A stretch of 41,805 nucleotides of DNA, from positions 1 through 41,805 of the forward strand of contig WJJK01000172.1 in assembly GCA_014729705.1 (NCBI GenBank), read 5' to 3'. Of this stretch, positions 23,516 through 31,107 are shown one piece after another; the first letter of the stretch is position 1; the number at the start of each line of letters is the position of its first letter. The notes under the pieces are model-generated. The model was not told the DNA's origin. It ran no database searches and saw only the letters and a list, made by a program, of their open reading frames with translations. The translations under genes and the position numbers were made by a program. This DNA is from Candidatus Altarchaeales archaeon. GTDB lineage: Archaea > Altiarchaeota > Altiarchaeia > IMC4 > SCGC-AAA252-I15.

Positions 23516-25692
23516 TTTTGAATCCTTTCTGAAAACAAAGTATTTCTTTTCTGAATCTTGTCATTGTTAATAGCCTTCTCTATAGCAGAAGCCTGTCCCA
23601 AAACAATGACCTTTTTCTTAGCTCTCGTGATGGCTGTATATAGCAGATTACGCTGAAGCAACAAGTCACCGTGTGCCTTAATGAAAGGTATTATTACAAG
23701 AGGGTATTCTGTCCCCTGTGCTTTGTGGATAGTAATGCTGTATGCAAGTTTGATCATCTCATCAACAATTTTTAAAGGGATCTCTACCCGCCGTGTTGTG
23801 TCTCTAAAATCCTCAATATCTACAGTGACCTCATTGACGGTGATATGCACCACTTTACCTATATCACCATTGAATACATCAAGATCATAGTTGTTCTTCT
23901 TTATGATGATACGGTCGCCCTTACGTATCACACTATTACCTACTTTAATCTCTTTTTTGGCTGAATCTGGAGGGTTCAGCACACTCTGTAGCGCGTCATT
24001 AAGGGTATCTACACTTAAAGGCCCACGATTGCGAGGGGTTATGATTTGGAAGTACTTTTTGTCTGTGCGCGTCTTATTAGAGTCTTTGATCTGCTGTGCT
24101 ATACTAATAATATTGCTCTCAATTGCAGCAGGGGTCGAGCTTCGGATATGCCATATATCAGCTTTTCTATCCTGCCTAAAATAGGTTAGGTCAATATCTC
24201 CATCACGGATCCTCTTGGCTTCCTTAATAATCTCTGACTGCTCTTCCTGGCGGAAGATAGTGTCTAGAAAAATAGTCTTGATGGCTTTAGATTTAATGAG
24301 ATGCTTTAGAACGTACCCAGGTCCTACTGAAGGCAACTGGTCATTATCCCCTACAAAAACGAATTTTGTAGAAGGATATAGGGCAGATATAAGCCTGTAG
24401 AAAATTTCCTGGTCTACCATAGAAGTCTCATCTACAATGACAGCTTGTGTTGGGTACTTATTAAAACTGTTCAAAGTCCACTCACTGCCGCGGTAACCAA
24501 GTCTTCTGTGTATCGTGTAGGCGTTATGACCTGCCGTATCTCCTAGCTTCTTAGCACTAATACCTGTGGGGGTGAGAAGTTCAAATGAGATATTTTGTTT
24601 TTTCATCATCTCCACGAAAGCTTTTACAATAGTAGTCTTACCAGTACCCGGACTCCCTGTTACTATGAGTACCTTTTCTGATGCAAATGAATGTATAGCA
24701 TCTCGTTGAGCCTCTGAGAGTTCTATACTATGTCGCTTCTCATAACCCTTGATGAAAGTTTCAACATTTTTAGGATTAAGCTTACAGGTGTCCGGAGTTT
24801 GAAGAACTTTAGAAAGAAGCCGTGCAGACTCACTCTCGTAGAAATAACTCTGTAGTTCGTATATGTTATTCCCGTCTAGAACAATATAACCCTCTTTAAG
24901 AAGATGCTTCAGGTGAGGGGCTATCTCCTGTATGCTTATTTCTTCATCCTTAAGAGGGAATGGGGTTCTTCTGTTGAACTTATTGAAAGCAGCTGTTAAC
25001 TCAGCAGGCTTTAAATATAAGTGCCCACTGTGGAGGGACTCAATAAGTATATGAAGAATAAGATGACTCCATCGCAAAGGCTCTGACATATCTTTTCCGA
25101 GTTTACTCGCGATATAGTCACATGTTGTGAACCCAAATCCTCGGAAACACAATAGCCATGGATTATCCTTCAAGATCTCTTCAGTATTAGGACCAAACAT
25201 CGTAACAATCTTGCGAATCTTTAGAGTAGAGAGCCCAAGACCGTGAAGAAATACCTTAACCTCTTTGAGGCTGCGGTTGTCTGTCCAAGACTCTACAAGG
25301 CTCTGAGCGACTTTCTTGCCAATACCTTCTACCTCTAGGAGTCTTTCAGATTCTTGCTCTATAACGCGCTCGAGGTCAGCTCCAAAATGCTCTGCAAGCT
25401 TTAAAGACCGATCAGGCCCTATCCACCTGGCAATAGATTGGATGTAGAGACTAATACTACGAGTGTCATTGTCATGGTCAAAACTATGGGCGTCTGCACG
25501 GAAACCCGGACCATACTTTGGATGATTCCGAAAATTCCCGTGGACTTCTATCTTCACCCCGGGTATGAGATGAGGGAACTCTCCGTTGACGGAGATTACA
25601 GCTTTGTCATTGCGGCGTAAGAGAAAGACCTTAAAGTCATTCGTGGGGCTTTCATATACTATACGCTTAATACGGCCTATAACAGTCTCCAT
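23218..25692 (-). CDS. recD2: RecD2-like superfamily 1B DNA helicase
   Basis: 824 residues. The N-terminal region has helix-hairpin-helix elements (LLEVEGIGKKVAQSL), as in RecD2. The motor has Walker A VTGSPGTGKTT, motif II VDETSMVD, motif III FVGDNDQLPSVGPG, an OB/SH3-like insert, and motifs V-VI SITIHKAQGTEYP and LLYTAITRAKKKV. It moves 5' to 3' on single-stranded DNA and could act in strand displacement or repair. The ATG at 25692 follows GAGGAG by five bases; the first codon of the longest reading is TTG. The extreme C-terminus, SDLPF, resembles an SSB tail. Confidence 0.93.
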   Translation of the reverse strand: METVIGRIKRIVYESPTNDFKVFLLRRNDKAVISVNGEFPHLIPGVKIEVHGNFRNHPKYGPGFRADAHSFDHDNDTRSISLYIQSIARWIGPDRSLKLAEHFGADLERVIEQESERLLEVEGIGKKVAQSLVESWTDNRSLKEVKVFLHGLGLSTLKIRKIVTMFGPNTEEILKDNPWLLCFRGFGFTTCDYIASKLGKDMSEPLRWSHLILHILIESLHSGHLYLKPAELTAAFNKFNRRTPFPLKDEEISIQEIAPHLKHLLKEGYIVLDGNNIYELQSYFYESESARLLSKVLQTPDTCKLNPKNVETFIKGYEKRHSIELSEAQRDAIHSFASEKVLIVTGSPGTGKTTIVKAFVEMMKKQNISFELLTPTGISAKKLGDTAGHNAYTIHRRLGYRGSEWTLNSFNKYPTQAVIVDETSMVDQEIFYRLISALYPSTKFVFVGDNDQLPSVGPGYVLKHLIKSKAIKTIFLDTIFRQEEQSEIIKEAKRIRDGDIDLTYFRQDRKADIWHIRSSTPAAIESNIISIAQQIKDSNKTRTDKKYFQIITPRNRGPLSVDTLNDALQSVLNPPDSAKKEIKVGNSVIRKGDRIIIKKNNYDLDVFNGDIGKVVHITVNEVTVDIEDFRDTTRRVEIPLKIVDEMIKLAYSITIHKAQGTEYPLVIIPFIKAHGDLLLQRNLLYTAITRAKKKVIVLGQASAIEKAINNDKIQKRNTLFSERIQKWIKGEGTSLQSMFSEPENYQNAKLLKQLLSLEGKAYSDNVSENTPSKQELDNPPEVQRSKATLILGPTNRKSLHQVLNEIESLEEKNDTSSPLSDLPF

Positions 25693-25946
25693 CAACTCTC
25701 CTCATCCGTACATTTCCTCTTTTTTCGAAAAAGGGGTATCCTCGATACTCCATAAATTAGGAGTATGAGTATTAGAGGCACTATGACCGAGTAAAAAAAT
25801 ACAGTTACTGCTCCACATAGGATACTAAGCCCGTTGTAGTACCCATGCCGAAGAGCTTCAAGGGCGGCAGGGTCATAGCGGCTTGTTGCTGATAGACCAC
25901 CTACAATGAAGGTTACGAATATGACGGACAGAAAAATCCACCTCAT
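25692..25946 (-). CDS. Small membrane protein with two transmembrane segments
   Basis: 84 residues. Segment one is FLSVIFVTFIVGGLS near the N-terminus and segment two is AVTVFFYSVIVPLILILLIYGV, followed by a basic RKKRK stop-transfer tail. The predicted topology is an extracytoplasmic loop between them. Start and stop overlap both neighbours by one to four bases. It might be a holin-like or host-membrane protein, but it lies in a recombination operon away from the endolysin, so lysis is doubtful. Confidence 0.72.
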   Translation of the reverse strand: MRWIFLSVIFVTFIVGGLSATSRYDPAALEALRHGYYNGLSILCGAVTVFFYSVIVPLILILLIYGVSRIPLFRKKRKCTDEES

Positions 25947-26578
25947 GATGCTGAGACCGTTTCTGACTTTAAGTATTTTTTATCGACACGAACGGCTATA
26001 TACTCACCCTTGATGTAGGTCGAAAACTTAAGTCCATCTGTAAAAGCAGCACCAGCATCAACAGCTAAAGCGACAACCTTGTCTCCTTCGCGAGTAGCAA
26101 ACTTACCTCCAAAGGTAAAGGCTCCTTCGGGAGTATCATACAACTTAACATAACCCTTAGTCGTGCTTCTTAGTCCGCCTTCACGCATACGGTCAACGAG
26201 ATTCTCAATAGTACCAAAATACAGAGTATCCGGCGGCTTCACGTATCGAACTTCTTTGTACTTGATGCGATCAGAACCATTGATGAGAATTTTACGATCT
26301 CGGTCCTTGAAATAGAGCTCAACAATGTGATTCCTATTGATATAGGGCAGCAAAGACTGTACAGCCTCTGTAATGGCGTCAATGGAGTAGAAGCCTTCCT
26401 CATCTTTTACGTAGGACCCGATCTTAAGAGCTTCCTCTTTACCCTCCATGGCCTCCGGGATTTTGCCTTGTAAGAGGTCTATAGTGGCAAAGAGGGCCTT
26501 CATCATGTCATCCTGAGACTTATAAAGAGTCGTAGGCGGTCTGCGAAAGTTGTTGCGTGGCCTGTTATTTGGCGTCAT
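25943..26578 (-). CDS. Tpt1/KptA-like RNA 2'-phosphotransferase fold protein
   Basis: The C-terminal 120 residues follow KptA: ILINGSDRIKY, then PPDTLYFGTIENL (the family has LYHGT), GGLRSTTKGYVKLYDTPEGAFTFGGKF (GL-R-YVHLS--A--G) and VVALAVDAGAAFTDGLKFSTYIKGEYIAVRVDKKYL. KptA removes the splice-junction 2'-phosphate of tRNA using NAD. Here the His of LYHGT is Phe and an expected Arg is Lys, so activity may differ. The first 75 residues are extra. GGGAGG nine bases upstream favours the ATG at 26578 over 26617. Confidence 0.72.
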   Translation of the reverse strand: MTPNNRPRNNFRRPPTTLYKSQDDMMKALFATIDLLQGKIPEAMEGKEEALKIGSYVKDEEGFYSIDAITEAVQSLLPYINRNHIVELYFKDRDRKILINGSDRIKYKEVRYVKPPDTLYFGTIENLVDRMREGGLRSTTKGYVKLYDTPEGAFTFGGKFATREGDKVVALAVDAGAAFTDGLKFSTYIKGEYIAVRVDKKYLKSETVSAS

Positions 26579-26996
26579 CAGTTTTTCCTCCCGTATTCTT
26601 ATCGGAAAAGGTGTCATTACCGTCTACAGCATCTAGTGATGAATCTTCTGTATCATCACGTTCAGCAGTAAGTGTGCTTTCGCGCTCTAGTAATTTCTGG
26701 ATAATAAGATTTAAAGCCATATCTGTCACACGCATCTCTTGATACAGATGTCTCACCATAGAACGAACGAGTGAGTCTTCTTTCAAAAGAGCTAGGCGAA
26801 CTTCTTTTTCCTCACAAGTAGTCACGGATCGAAACATGCTAGTAAGATGTTTCATCATCTCTGTGTTGTACGAGATCTTCTTGTGGAGAAAACTCTTCAA
26901 ATCCTTAGAAAGACCTTCTAAGCTGAAGGTGAGTGCTGCATTCTTCAGCATGAACTCATTATACTCTTTCAGCCTATCGTCCATCTCATCTGACAT
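26565..26996 (-). CDS. Helical protein of unknown function with acidic tail
   Basis: 143 residues, helical throughout (DDRLKEYNEFMLKNAALTF..., KKISYNTEMMKHLTSMF), ending in a Ser/Asp-rich tail (SLDAVDGNDTFSDK). It is the first gene of the long leftward recombination operon, read from the promoter at 27029. GGAG seven bases upstream fixes the ATG at 26996; an earlier ATG at 27008 lacks a site. No family is recognised. Confidence 0.7.
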   Translation of the reverse strand: MSDEMDDRLKEYNEFMLKNAALTFSLEGLSKDLKSFLHKKISYNTEMMKHLTSMFRSVTTCEEKEVRLALLKEDSLVRSMVRHLYQEMRVTDMALNLIIQKLLERESTLTAERDDTEDSSLDAVDGNDTFSDKNTGGKTDDAK

Positions 26997-27028
26997 AAAT
27001 ATCTCCAAGTAGTTTTTGTGGACAGAGG

Positions 27029-27059
27029 AATATACGGGTTTGTTCGAGCATGTTAAACT
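27029..27059 (-). promoter_or_regulatory. Phage promoter at the head of the leftward recombination operon
   Basis: AGTTTAAC and, 17 bases after GTTTA, CGTATATT on the minus strand, 33 bases before the gene starting at 26996. Very close to the copy at 22961. It is the left half of a divergent control region; nothing of the same class points right until the weak match at 27345. Confidence 0.78.
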
Positions 27060-27116
27060 AAAATCTCACACTATTTTTAAATCCTCTGTAAGACCCTTTG
27101 AGTCTGTATCCTCTTG

Positions 27117-27296
27117 ATGCCACCTCTCCGCCTCATATGGTTCTTCTGGATCTCCTTCATCCTCTGGCTTTTGTTCTGTATCCCATCCTACCTCTACTCT
27201 GTCTTTTGGTGGAATAAGATTGATTCTGATCTAGTAGGAGATATACGTAAGTATATCGACTACTCAAAGAGTAGATACTACAGATCCTATAGCTAA
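27117..27296 (+). CDS. Possible small membrane protein (59 aa), doubtful
   Basis: An ORF with a hydrophobic N-terminus (LIWFFWISFILWLLFCIPSY) and a polar tail ending SRYYRSYS. It has no ribosome site, and its 3' half coincides with the RNA-like element at 27186-27299. Pyrimidine-rich sequence naturally yields Phe/Leu/Ile codons, so the membrane segment is weak evidence. It may be non-coding leader instead. Confidence 0.3.
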   Translation: MPPLRLIWFFWISFILWLLFCIPSYLYSVFWWNKIDSDLVGDIRKYIDYSKSRYYRSYS

Positions 27297-27299
27297 TAC
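27186..27299 (+). ncRNA. Compact RNA element resembling the 3' half of the downstream structured RNA
   Basis: TCCTAC (27186-27191) pairs with GTAGGA (27234-27239). GATTCTG (27222-27228) pairs with CAGATC (27281-27286) with one bulge, interleaved as in a P3/P7 pseudoknot. Between them is a 7-bp hairpin GATATAC/GTATATC with a GTAA loop (27240-27257) and a CTACTC/GAGTAG hairpin (27260-27274). It ends in the same 27 bases as the larger element. It lacks room for a full P4-P6, so it is partial or degenerate. Confidence 0.35.
27273..27299 (+). repeat. 27-bp perfect direct repeat, copy 1
   Basis: Identical to 28078-28104, beginning AGATACTACAG and ending GCTAATAC. In both copies it follows a TCGACTA and a small hairpin, and is followed by (G/A)GAAA. 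The two copies are 805 bp apart and bracket the ORF at 27357. Confidence 0.9.
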
Positions 27300-27344
27300 G
27301 GAAAACACAACATTTTGAGGTAGATGTATGGATGGATAATAAAT

Positions 27345-27375
27345 ACTTTATAAAAAATGGAAAAGAACGTATATT
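27345..27375 (+). promoter_or_regulatory. Weak match to the phage promoter class
   Basis: CTTTA, 17 bases, then a perfect CGTATATT. One base differs from the GTTTA upstream box. If used, transcription would start near 27382, downstream of the ATG at 27357 but upstream of the GGAGG/TTG start at 27401-27413. Confidence 0.35.
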
Positions 27376-27785
27376 CCTTATCTCAGGAATCATCGTACCA
27401 GGAGGTAGGTTTGATCTTCACGATAGTATCACCTGATAAGCTTAGTCTTTCTATGTTTTTGGATTACCTGCTGAGTGTGTACAAGGATACTCCCTCTTCA
27501 GTGTTAGACTTGAATTGTCTCTATAGTATGGATGTGCAGAAGGCACAGATGCAAGACTCCTTACCTAAGGATCCAGATCATGTGCTAGTTATCAAGTATA
27601 AAATAAAAAAGCAGACAAAGTATCCTATTGGATTATGTAGCGAAGTCATTGATAAATCTAACCATATAATAAGTTTTGACCTCTTCTCTACACATCCTGA
27701 GATTAAAAAGACTGAGGATGAAGCCTTCTTGAAGCCTCTATTAGAGAGGTGGGAGGCTTCTGTTGAGAAGATGAATAATGTGTGA
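27357..27785 (+). CDS. Hypothetical protein (142 aa, or 124 aa from a TTG start)
   Basis: A mixed alpha/beta protein (SLSMFLDYLLSVYKD, HVLVIKYKIKKQTK, FLKPLLERWEASVEKM) of no recognised family. The ATG at 27357 has no ribosome site, whereas a TTG at 27411 has GGAGG five bases upstream and a promoter-like site placed to serve it. A competing 34-codon ORF from 27332 (MDNKYFIKNGKERIFLISG...) overlaps in another frame and could be a leader peptide or the true N-terminus if a +1 shift occurred near 27430. It is bracketed by the two 27-bp repeats. Confidence 0.6.
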   Translation: MEKNVYSLSQESSYQEVGLIFTIVSPDKLSLSMFLDYLLSVYKDTPSSVLDLNCLYSMDVQKAQMQDSLPKDPDHVLVIKYKIKKQTKYPIGLCSEVIDKSNHIISFDLFSTHPEIKKTEDEAFLKPLLERWEASVEKMNNV

Positions 27786-27859
27786 CTCTTTTAAAGAGCC
27801 CATTAGTATATTGTGTTCGTACTTAATACAGCAGAGGTTTGTAACTGGGTAGAATTTAT

Positions 27860-28134
27860 AAGGATAAGCCAGGGGTATAGCCAACCGAGTGATCCTTGTA
27901 AATCCCGGCAAATGGGCCTTAAAGCTATTCTGAAGGAGCTTAGGAGCTCCTCCTTACACTGAAAGGTGTGAGTAGAACCGCCGATGGATACCCCATCAAA
28001 TGATGAGGGCCTAGGCCTTCCAGTAAGTGACTGATTTTTAGAGGGTTACTAATGGTCGACTAAATGGTAGCATTAACAGATACTACAGATCCTATAGCTA
28101 ATACAGAAACTTACGGAGTCTATACGTAGACTCC
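27860..28134 (+). ncRNA. Structured RNA with group I intron-like core, upstream of the delta' gene
   Basis: No gene fits 27786-28160. Ordered helices are: P2 27860-27865/27892-27897; P3 27898-27906/28043-28049; P4 27913-27918/28008-28013; P5 27925-27929/27971-27975. Within P5 are AGGAGCT-TAGG-AGCTCCT (27934-27951) and a GAAA-capped stem (27956-27969). P7 is GACTG 28029-28033 with CAGATC 28086-28091 and one bulge, P8 28050-28054/28071-28075, and a P9-like 8-bp hairpin with TACG loop 28115-28134. P3 and P7 interleave as in group I introns, and J8/7 contains AGATA. The 5' splice site, P1 and P6 could not be placed, so splicing is unproven. Confidence 0.5.
28078..28104 (+). repeat. 27-bp perfect direct repeat, copy 2
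   Basis: Identical to 27273-27299. Within the RNA model it forms the end of J8/7, the 3' strand of P7 and the start of the P9 region, which is why I think the repeat reflects RNA function rather than chance. Confidence 0.9.
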
Positions 28135-28160
28135 AAAACACTGGTAAGGTCGAGGTTCCT

Positions 28161-29156
28161 ATGTATTTCGAGAAGATACAAGGACATAGGGGTGTATTGT
28201 CTCTTTTAAAAGATCTGCTGTGTAGAGATGAGCTTGATGGCTTTTTTCTCTTCACGGGCCCAAAGTCCATTGGTAAGTATACTGTAGCTAAGAGGCTCGC
28301 TCAGTATGCTACATGTATAGGTACGATGGAAGATGCCTGTAGGTGTGAGACCTGTCGTCTTTTCCCTAGCATCCCGGATTATCTCGAGATAGATGATAGT
28401 GCATCTACCATCAAAACAGAGGACGTGTTGTCAATAGATGAGTTCTTGAGACTTGTTCCTTACAAAAGCTCACGACGTGTAGTCTTAGTGGATGATGCTG
28501 ATAGGCTCCATTACGCCGCGTCCGACAAGCTCCTTAAAATTCTTGAGGATTTGAAAAAAAGATGTACAGTCATCTTTGTGACAAGTCAGCCAGAAAAGAT
28601 GTCTCCGGCACTTCTATCTAGAGCAGAGACTGTTAACTTTCAATCTTTATCTCCCGAGGAAGCTATCGAGGTCTTGAAGCACAAGGGCTACCGTATAGGT
28701 ACACTTGGTGATCTGCAGAGGGCATTACCTTATTTAGGTAGTGGCGTTCTTCAGCAACCTAAGAAATATGCTTCATTGATGAAATCGATGCCTGATTTCT
28801 TAGGTAAGATGTCTAGGAAGGGTGGAGATGAGTTATTTACTCTGATTAAGGAAGAGGACGATAATGGAGACCTTTTGATGTTTACTGAGATTCTTATTAT
28901 ACTCCTCAACGACCTTCTGAAGATCCACTACGATAGTCCTGATGTTGTTGTGAATGTCAGCCGTCTTGATGAGCTCGAGAAGTTGACGAGTATGTGGTCT
29001 GATCAGGTCTGTATCGCATCTCTTACCAAACTATCAAATGCAGTCAGAGATTATAAGATGAATCTCAACCTAAAAAAGCGTTCACGACTTGAGTCCGCAA
29101 TAGCCTGGATGTCTCTATACCTAGAAAAGGAATCCTCTAAAAAGAGCAAAAAATGA
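28161..29156 (+). CDS. holB: Clamp-loader delta' subunit (HolB-like)
   Basis: An AAA+ protein. The start is MYFEKIQGHRGVLSLLK, with a Walker A relative FTGPKSIGKYT (Lys retained, Thr shifted by Tyr). A zinc knuckle CRCETCRLF follows, then Walker B VVLVDDADRLHYAASDKLLKILED. LLSRAETVNF sits where loaders carry the SRC arginine finger. The C-terminal collar domain is about 120 residues. It would pair with delta and gamma/tau to open the phage clamp. The ATG follows GAGG, downstream of the structured RNA. The stop overlaps the delta gene. Confidence 0.9.
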   Translation: MYFEKIQGHRGVLSLLKDLLCRDELDGFFLFTGPKSIGKYTVAKRLAQYATCIGTMEDACRCETCRLFPSIPDYLEIDDSASTIKTEDVLSIDEFLRLVPYKSSRRVVLVDDADRLHYAASDKLLKILEDLKKRCTVIFVTSQPEKMSPALLSRAETVNFQSLSPEEAIEVLKHKGYRIGTLGDLQRALPYLGSGVLQQPKKYASLMKSMPDFLGKMSRKGGDELFTLIKEEDDNGDLLMFTEILIILLNDLLKIHYDSPDVVVNVSRLDELEKLTSMWSDQVCIASLTKLSNAVRDYKMNLNLKKRSRLESAIAWMSLYLEKESSKKSKK

Positions 29157-30082
29157 ATATCAATAAAAAGCTCTTCGAGGACCAGAACTATTTCCTTCTA
29201 GATGTAAAAGAACCTTTCATGGTGAATGAGTTCTTAAAAGAGGTACATAGGACCCTTCCAGAGTATAGGCTTGATGTTTGTTATAGCATCGAAGATTTTC
29301 TGGTCTTCTATCACCGCGGGGGTATGTTCAGCAGCGAAAAGCGGATCCTTGTTCTATGGGATTTTACTCGAGAGCACGTCGATGTTATTGAGTCTCTTAT
29401 GAGTGTGCCTACAGATGATATTATTGTATTAGTGCGTCGAGGAGCTATATCAAAGACTAAAGCATACACGCGCATCACAACCGACTTCACAACAGTGAAA
29501 TTAGAGAAACCCACGGAGCGTGGGTGCTCTACATGGGTACGAGACAAGCTAAAAGAGTATGGAGTTGAGTGCCAAGAAAAGGTCCCGAGTTATATAGTGA
29601 GTCATCTAGGTACAAATATGTATGCTCTGGATAGTGTGCTGAAGAAACTGCGTGTGCTTGGGAGAAATATATCTGTAGATGAGTGTGCGCGGTTGATATC
29701 ACAGACACATGAGGCTCGTTATTTTGATTTCATGGATTCTCTATTCCGGCGGCGTGTATCCAGCACACTCCAGGAATTCTCTAAAGTTGATGAGTCATCC
29801 TATGTACAGCTCATACATTTCATGATAGGCCAAATCGAGCGTATATATCGTGTGGCTTGTCTCAAGAATCAAGGCGAAAGTATCGAGGACATCTCTGAGA
29901 TTCTTGGAGTCCCAAAGTTCATTATGAAGACAAAAATGATGCCTGCAGTAGCATCATTTGGAAGAGTAAAGCTGATCAAGCTTCTTGATCTTGTAAATGA
30001 ACTTGAGAAGGTGTTGCGTGTAACAAAGCTTCCAAAAGACCAAGTGTTTCAGAGCTATTTATTAAAAGCCATGAAGACATGA
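29153..30082 (+). CDS. holA: Clamp-loader delta subunit (HolA-like)
   Basis: The wrench that opens the clamp. It follows the HolA layout: an N-terminal domain with a degenerate nucleotide site (MFSSEKRILVLWDF), then WVRDKLKEYGVECQEKVPSYIVSHLGTNMYALDSVLKKL (lid domain), HEARYFDFMDSLFRR, and a C-terminal collar with YRVACLKNQGESIEDISEILGVPKF. At 309 residues it is slightly short. ATGA overlap with holB implies coupled synthesis. Sequence divergence is high but motif order is convincing. Confidence 0.86.
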   Translation: MNINKKLFEDQNYFLLDVKEPFMVNEFLKEVHRTLPEYRLDVCYSIEDFLVFYHRGGMFSSEKRILVLWDFTREHVDVIESLMSVPTDDIIVLVRRGAISKTKAYTRITTDFTTVKLEKPTERGCSTWVRDKLKEYGVECQEKVPSYIVSHLGTNMYALDSVLKKLRVLGRNISVDECARLISQTHEARYFDFMDSLFRRRVSSTLQEFSKVDESSYVQLIHFMIGQIERIYRVACLKNQGESIEDISEILGVPKFIMKTKMMPAVASFGRVKLIKLLDLVNELEKVLRVTKLPKDQVFQSYLLKAMKT

Positions 30083-30273
30083 TTTGGAATAGAAAAAATA
30101 GAGATAAGTCTTCAAAACCTTTTAGGGTGGTACCTGATGACCCTCGAAGACCTTGGGGCGGGTATGGTTTATATATTACAGGAGCGGGAAAAGGTCACGG
30201 TATTTGGGTAAAAGGTTCGAACGACCTTAAAGATTCAAAACCTTGCAAGGAATGTCACCCTCCCGGCCAATAA
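30079..30273 (+). CDS. Small hypothetical protein (64 aa)
   Basis: Starts at an ATGA overlapping the holA stop. The product is basic at the N-terminus and Gly-rich in the centre (RRPWGGYGLYITGAGKGHG), ending with CKECHPPGQ, which has a CxxC pair and a His. No family is recognised. Coupling to holA suggests a linked role, but nothing else supports one. Confidence 0.6.
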   Translation: MIWNRKNRDKSSKPFRVVPDDPRRPWGGYGLYITGAGKGHGIWVKGSNDLKDSKPCKECHPPGQ

Positions 30274-30316
30274 TCTATTCATTGTATATGGAATAAGAAA
30301 TGAGTGGAGAGGAAGA

Positions 30317-30628
30317 ATGGCTCCTGAAAAAGAACTGTATGTAGATATTGATAGAGACCGTATCAGAGAGATTGTGTCTGAAGCACTTCGAATGATCCAC
30401 GAGTATGTAGGAGGCGATTTTATCTTGAGTCGTGAGGAAGTCATGGAGAAACTCGAGGTTATACTTAAGAATAAACGTATAGGTAGTATGCAATTTTTCC
30501 TACCTCTTGGTAGCCATAAGATACCGGATATGCAGCTGCGTGTTGATCCTCGCCGGAAAGAAGTGCTCTGTAAATCGGGTTTTAAGAGGAAAGTCATAAA
30601 GATCAATAGATTTTTGAGGGCATTGTGA
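30317..30628 (+). CDS. Hypothetical protein (103 aa)
   Basis: An alpha/beta protein with an acidic N-terminal helix region (ELYVDIDRDRIREIVSEALRM) and a basic C-terminus (GFKRKVIKINRFLRAL). GAGAGGAAG directly precedes the ATG. Its stop overlaps the GTG start of the next gene. I recognise no domain. Confidence 0.65.
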   Translation: MAPEKELYVDIDRDRIREIVSEALRMIHEYVGGDFILSREEVMEKLEVILKNKRIGSMQFFLPLGSHKIPDMQLRVDPRRKEVLCKSGFKRKVIKINRFLRAL

Positions 30629-31107
30629 AAAGAGAATTTCTGTTTGTACGTTTTGCAAATAAAGAGACGGGTGTCTCTGAAGTAATAGATGAATTTCTTG
30701 AATTTACTGAAGATGATCACTCTCGAGAGATAGCATCTAGAACAAGAAATAATTTACCGGAGATATCTTTGTTTCTTAGGGATTTCAGGAATGCCTTAGC
30801 GGATATTATAGAGAATGGTATCAGCCAAAGATTTATAAATTACGTTGATTCTTACATGAAACCTTCTCTTACAGAGTATGTAGAAGGAAGCGGAACCAGC
30901 CGTACAGGAGAAGAACGTTGGATAGTACTAAAAGAAGAGGACACCCCGTGGGTAGAAGCTATCGTATGCTACAATTTGATGCTCTATATAAGGACATACG
31001 GATTAAAGGAACTCAAGCTTTGTCCTGTGTGTCAAAAGTTCTTTACTAATAAAGGAAAGTATGCTAAGTACTGCACTGAGGCATGTAAGATACAAGGAAA
31101 GACTTAA
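30625..31107 (+). CDS. Protein with a C-terminal CGNR/ABATE-like zinc finger
   Basis: 160 residues. The C-terminal 30 residues, LCPVCQKFF-(8)-YAKYCTEACK, have the C-x2-C...C-x3-C pattern seen in ABATE/CGNR-type proteins that end in a treble-clef finger. The preceding domain is helical with a long central acidic loop (EGSGTSRTGEERW). Start codon GTG in a GTGA overlap. ABATE-domain proteins are often transcription regulators, but I cannot confirm the N-terminal domain. Confidence 0.65.
   Translation: MKREFLFVRFANKETGVSEVIDEFLEFTEDDHSREIASRTRNNLPEISLFLRDFRNALADIIENGISQRFINYVDSYMKPSLTEYVEGSGTSRTGEERWIVLKEEDTPWVEAIVCYNLMLYIRTYGLKELKLCPVCQKFFTNKGKYAKYCTEACKIQGKT

Noticed and set aside
27157..27393. 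78-codon minus-strand ORF across the divergent control region
   Set aside because: Composition (SYRICSIYSLSSRYTYVYLLL) reflects the antisense of the RNA-like repeat; the similar end YRICSIC of the 28073-28270 minus ORF comes from the same 27-bp repeat, not from protein homology.
27841..27920. tRNA gene, suggested by GTAAATCCCGGC resembling a T-arm
   Set aside because: No acceptor stem, D-arm or anticodon arm can be folded around it; the bases fit the P3 helix of the larger RNA better.
27996..28020. Hammerhead ribozyme, suggested by AAATGATGAG
   Set aside because: The invariant GAAA partner and a cleavage-site stem are absent.
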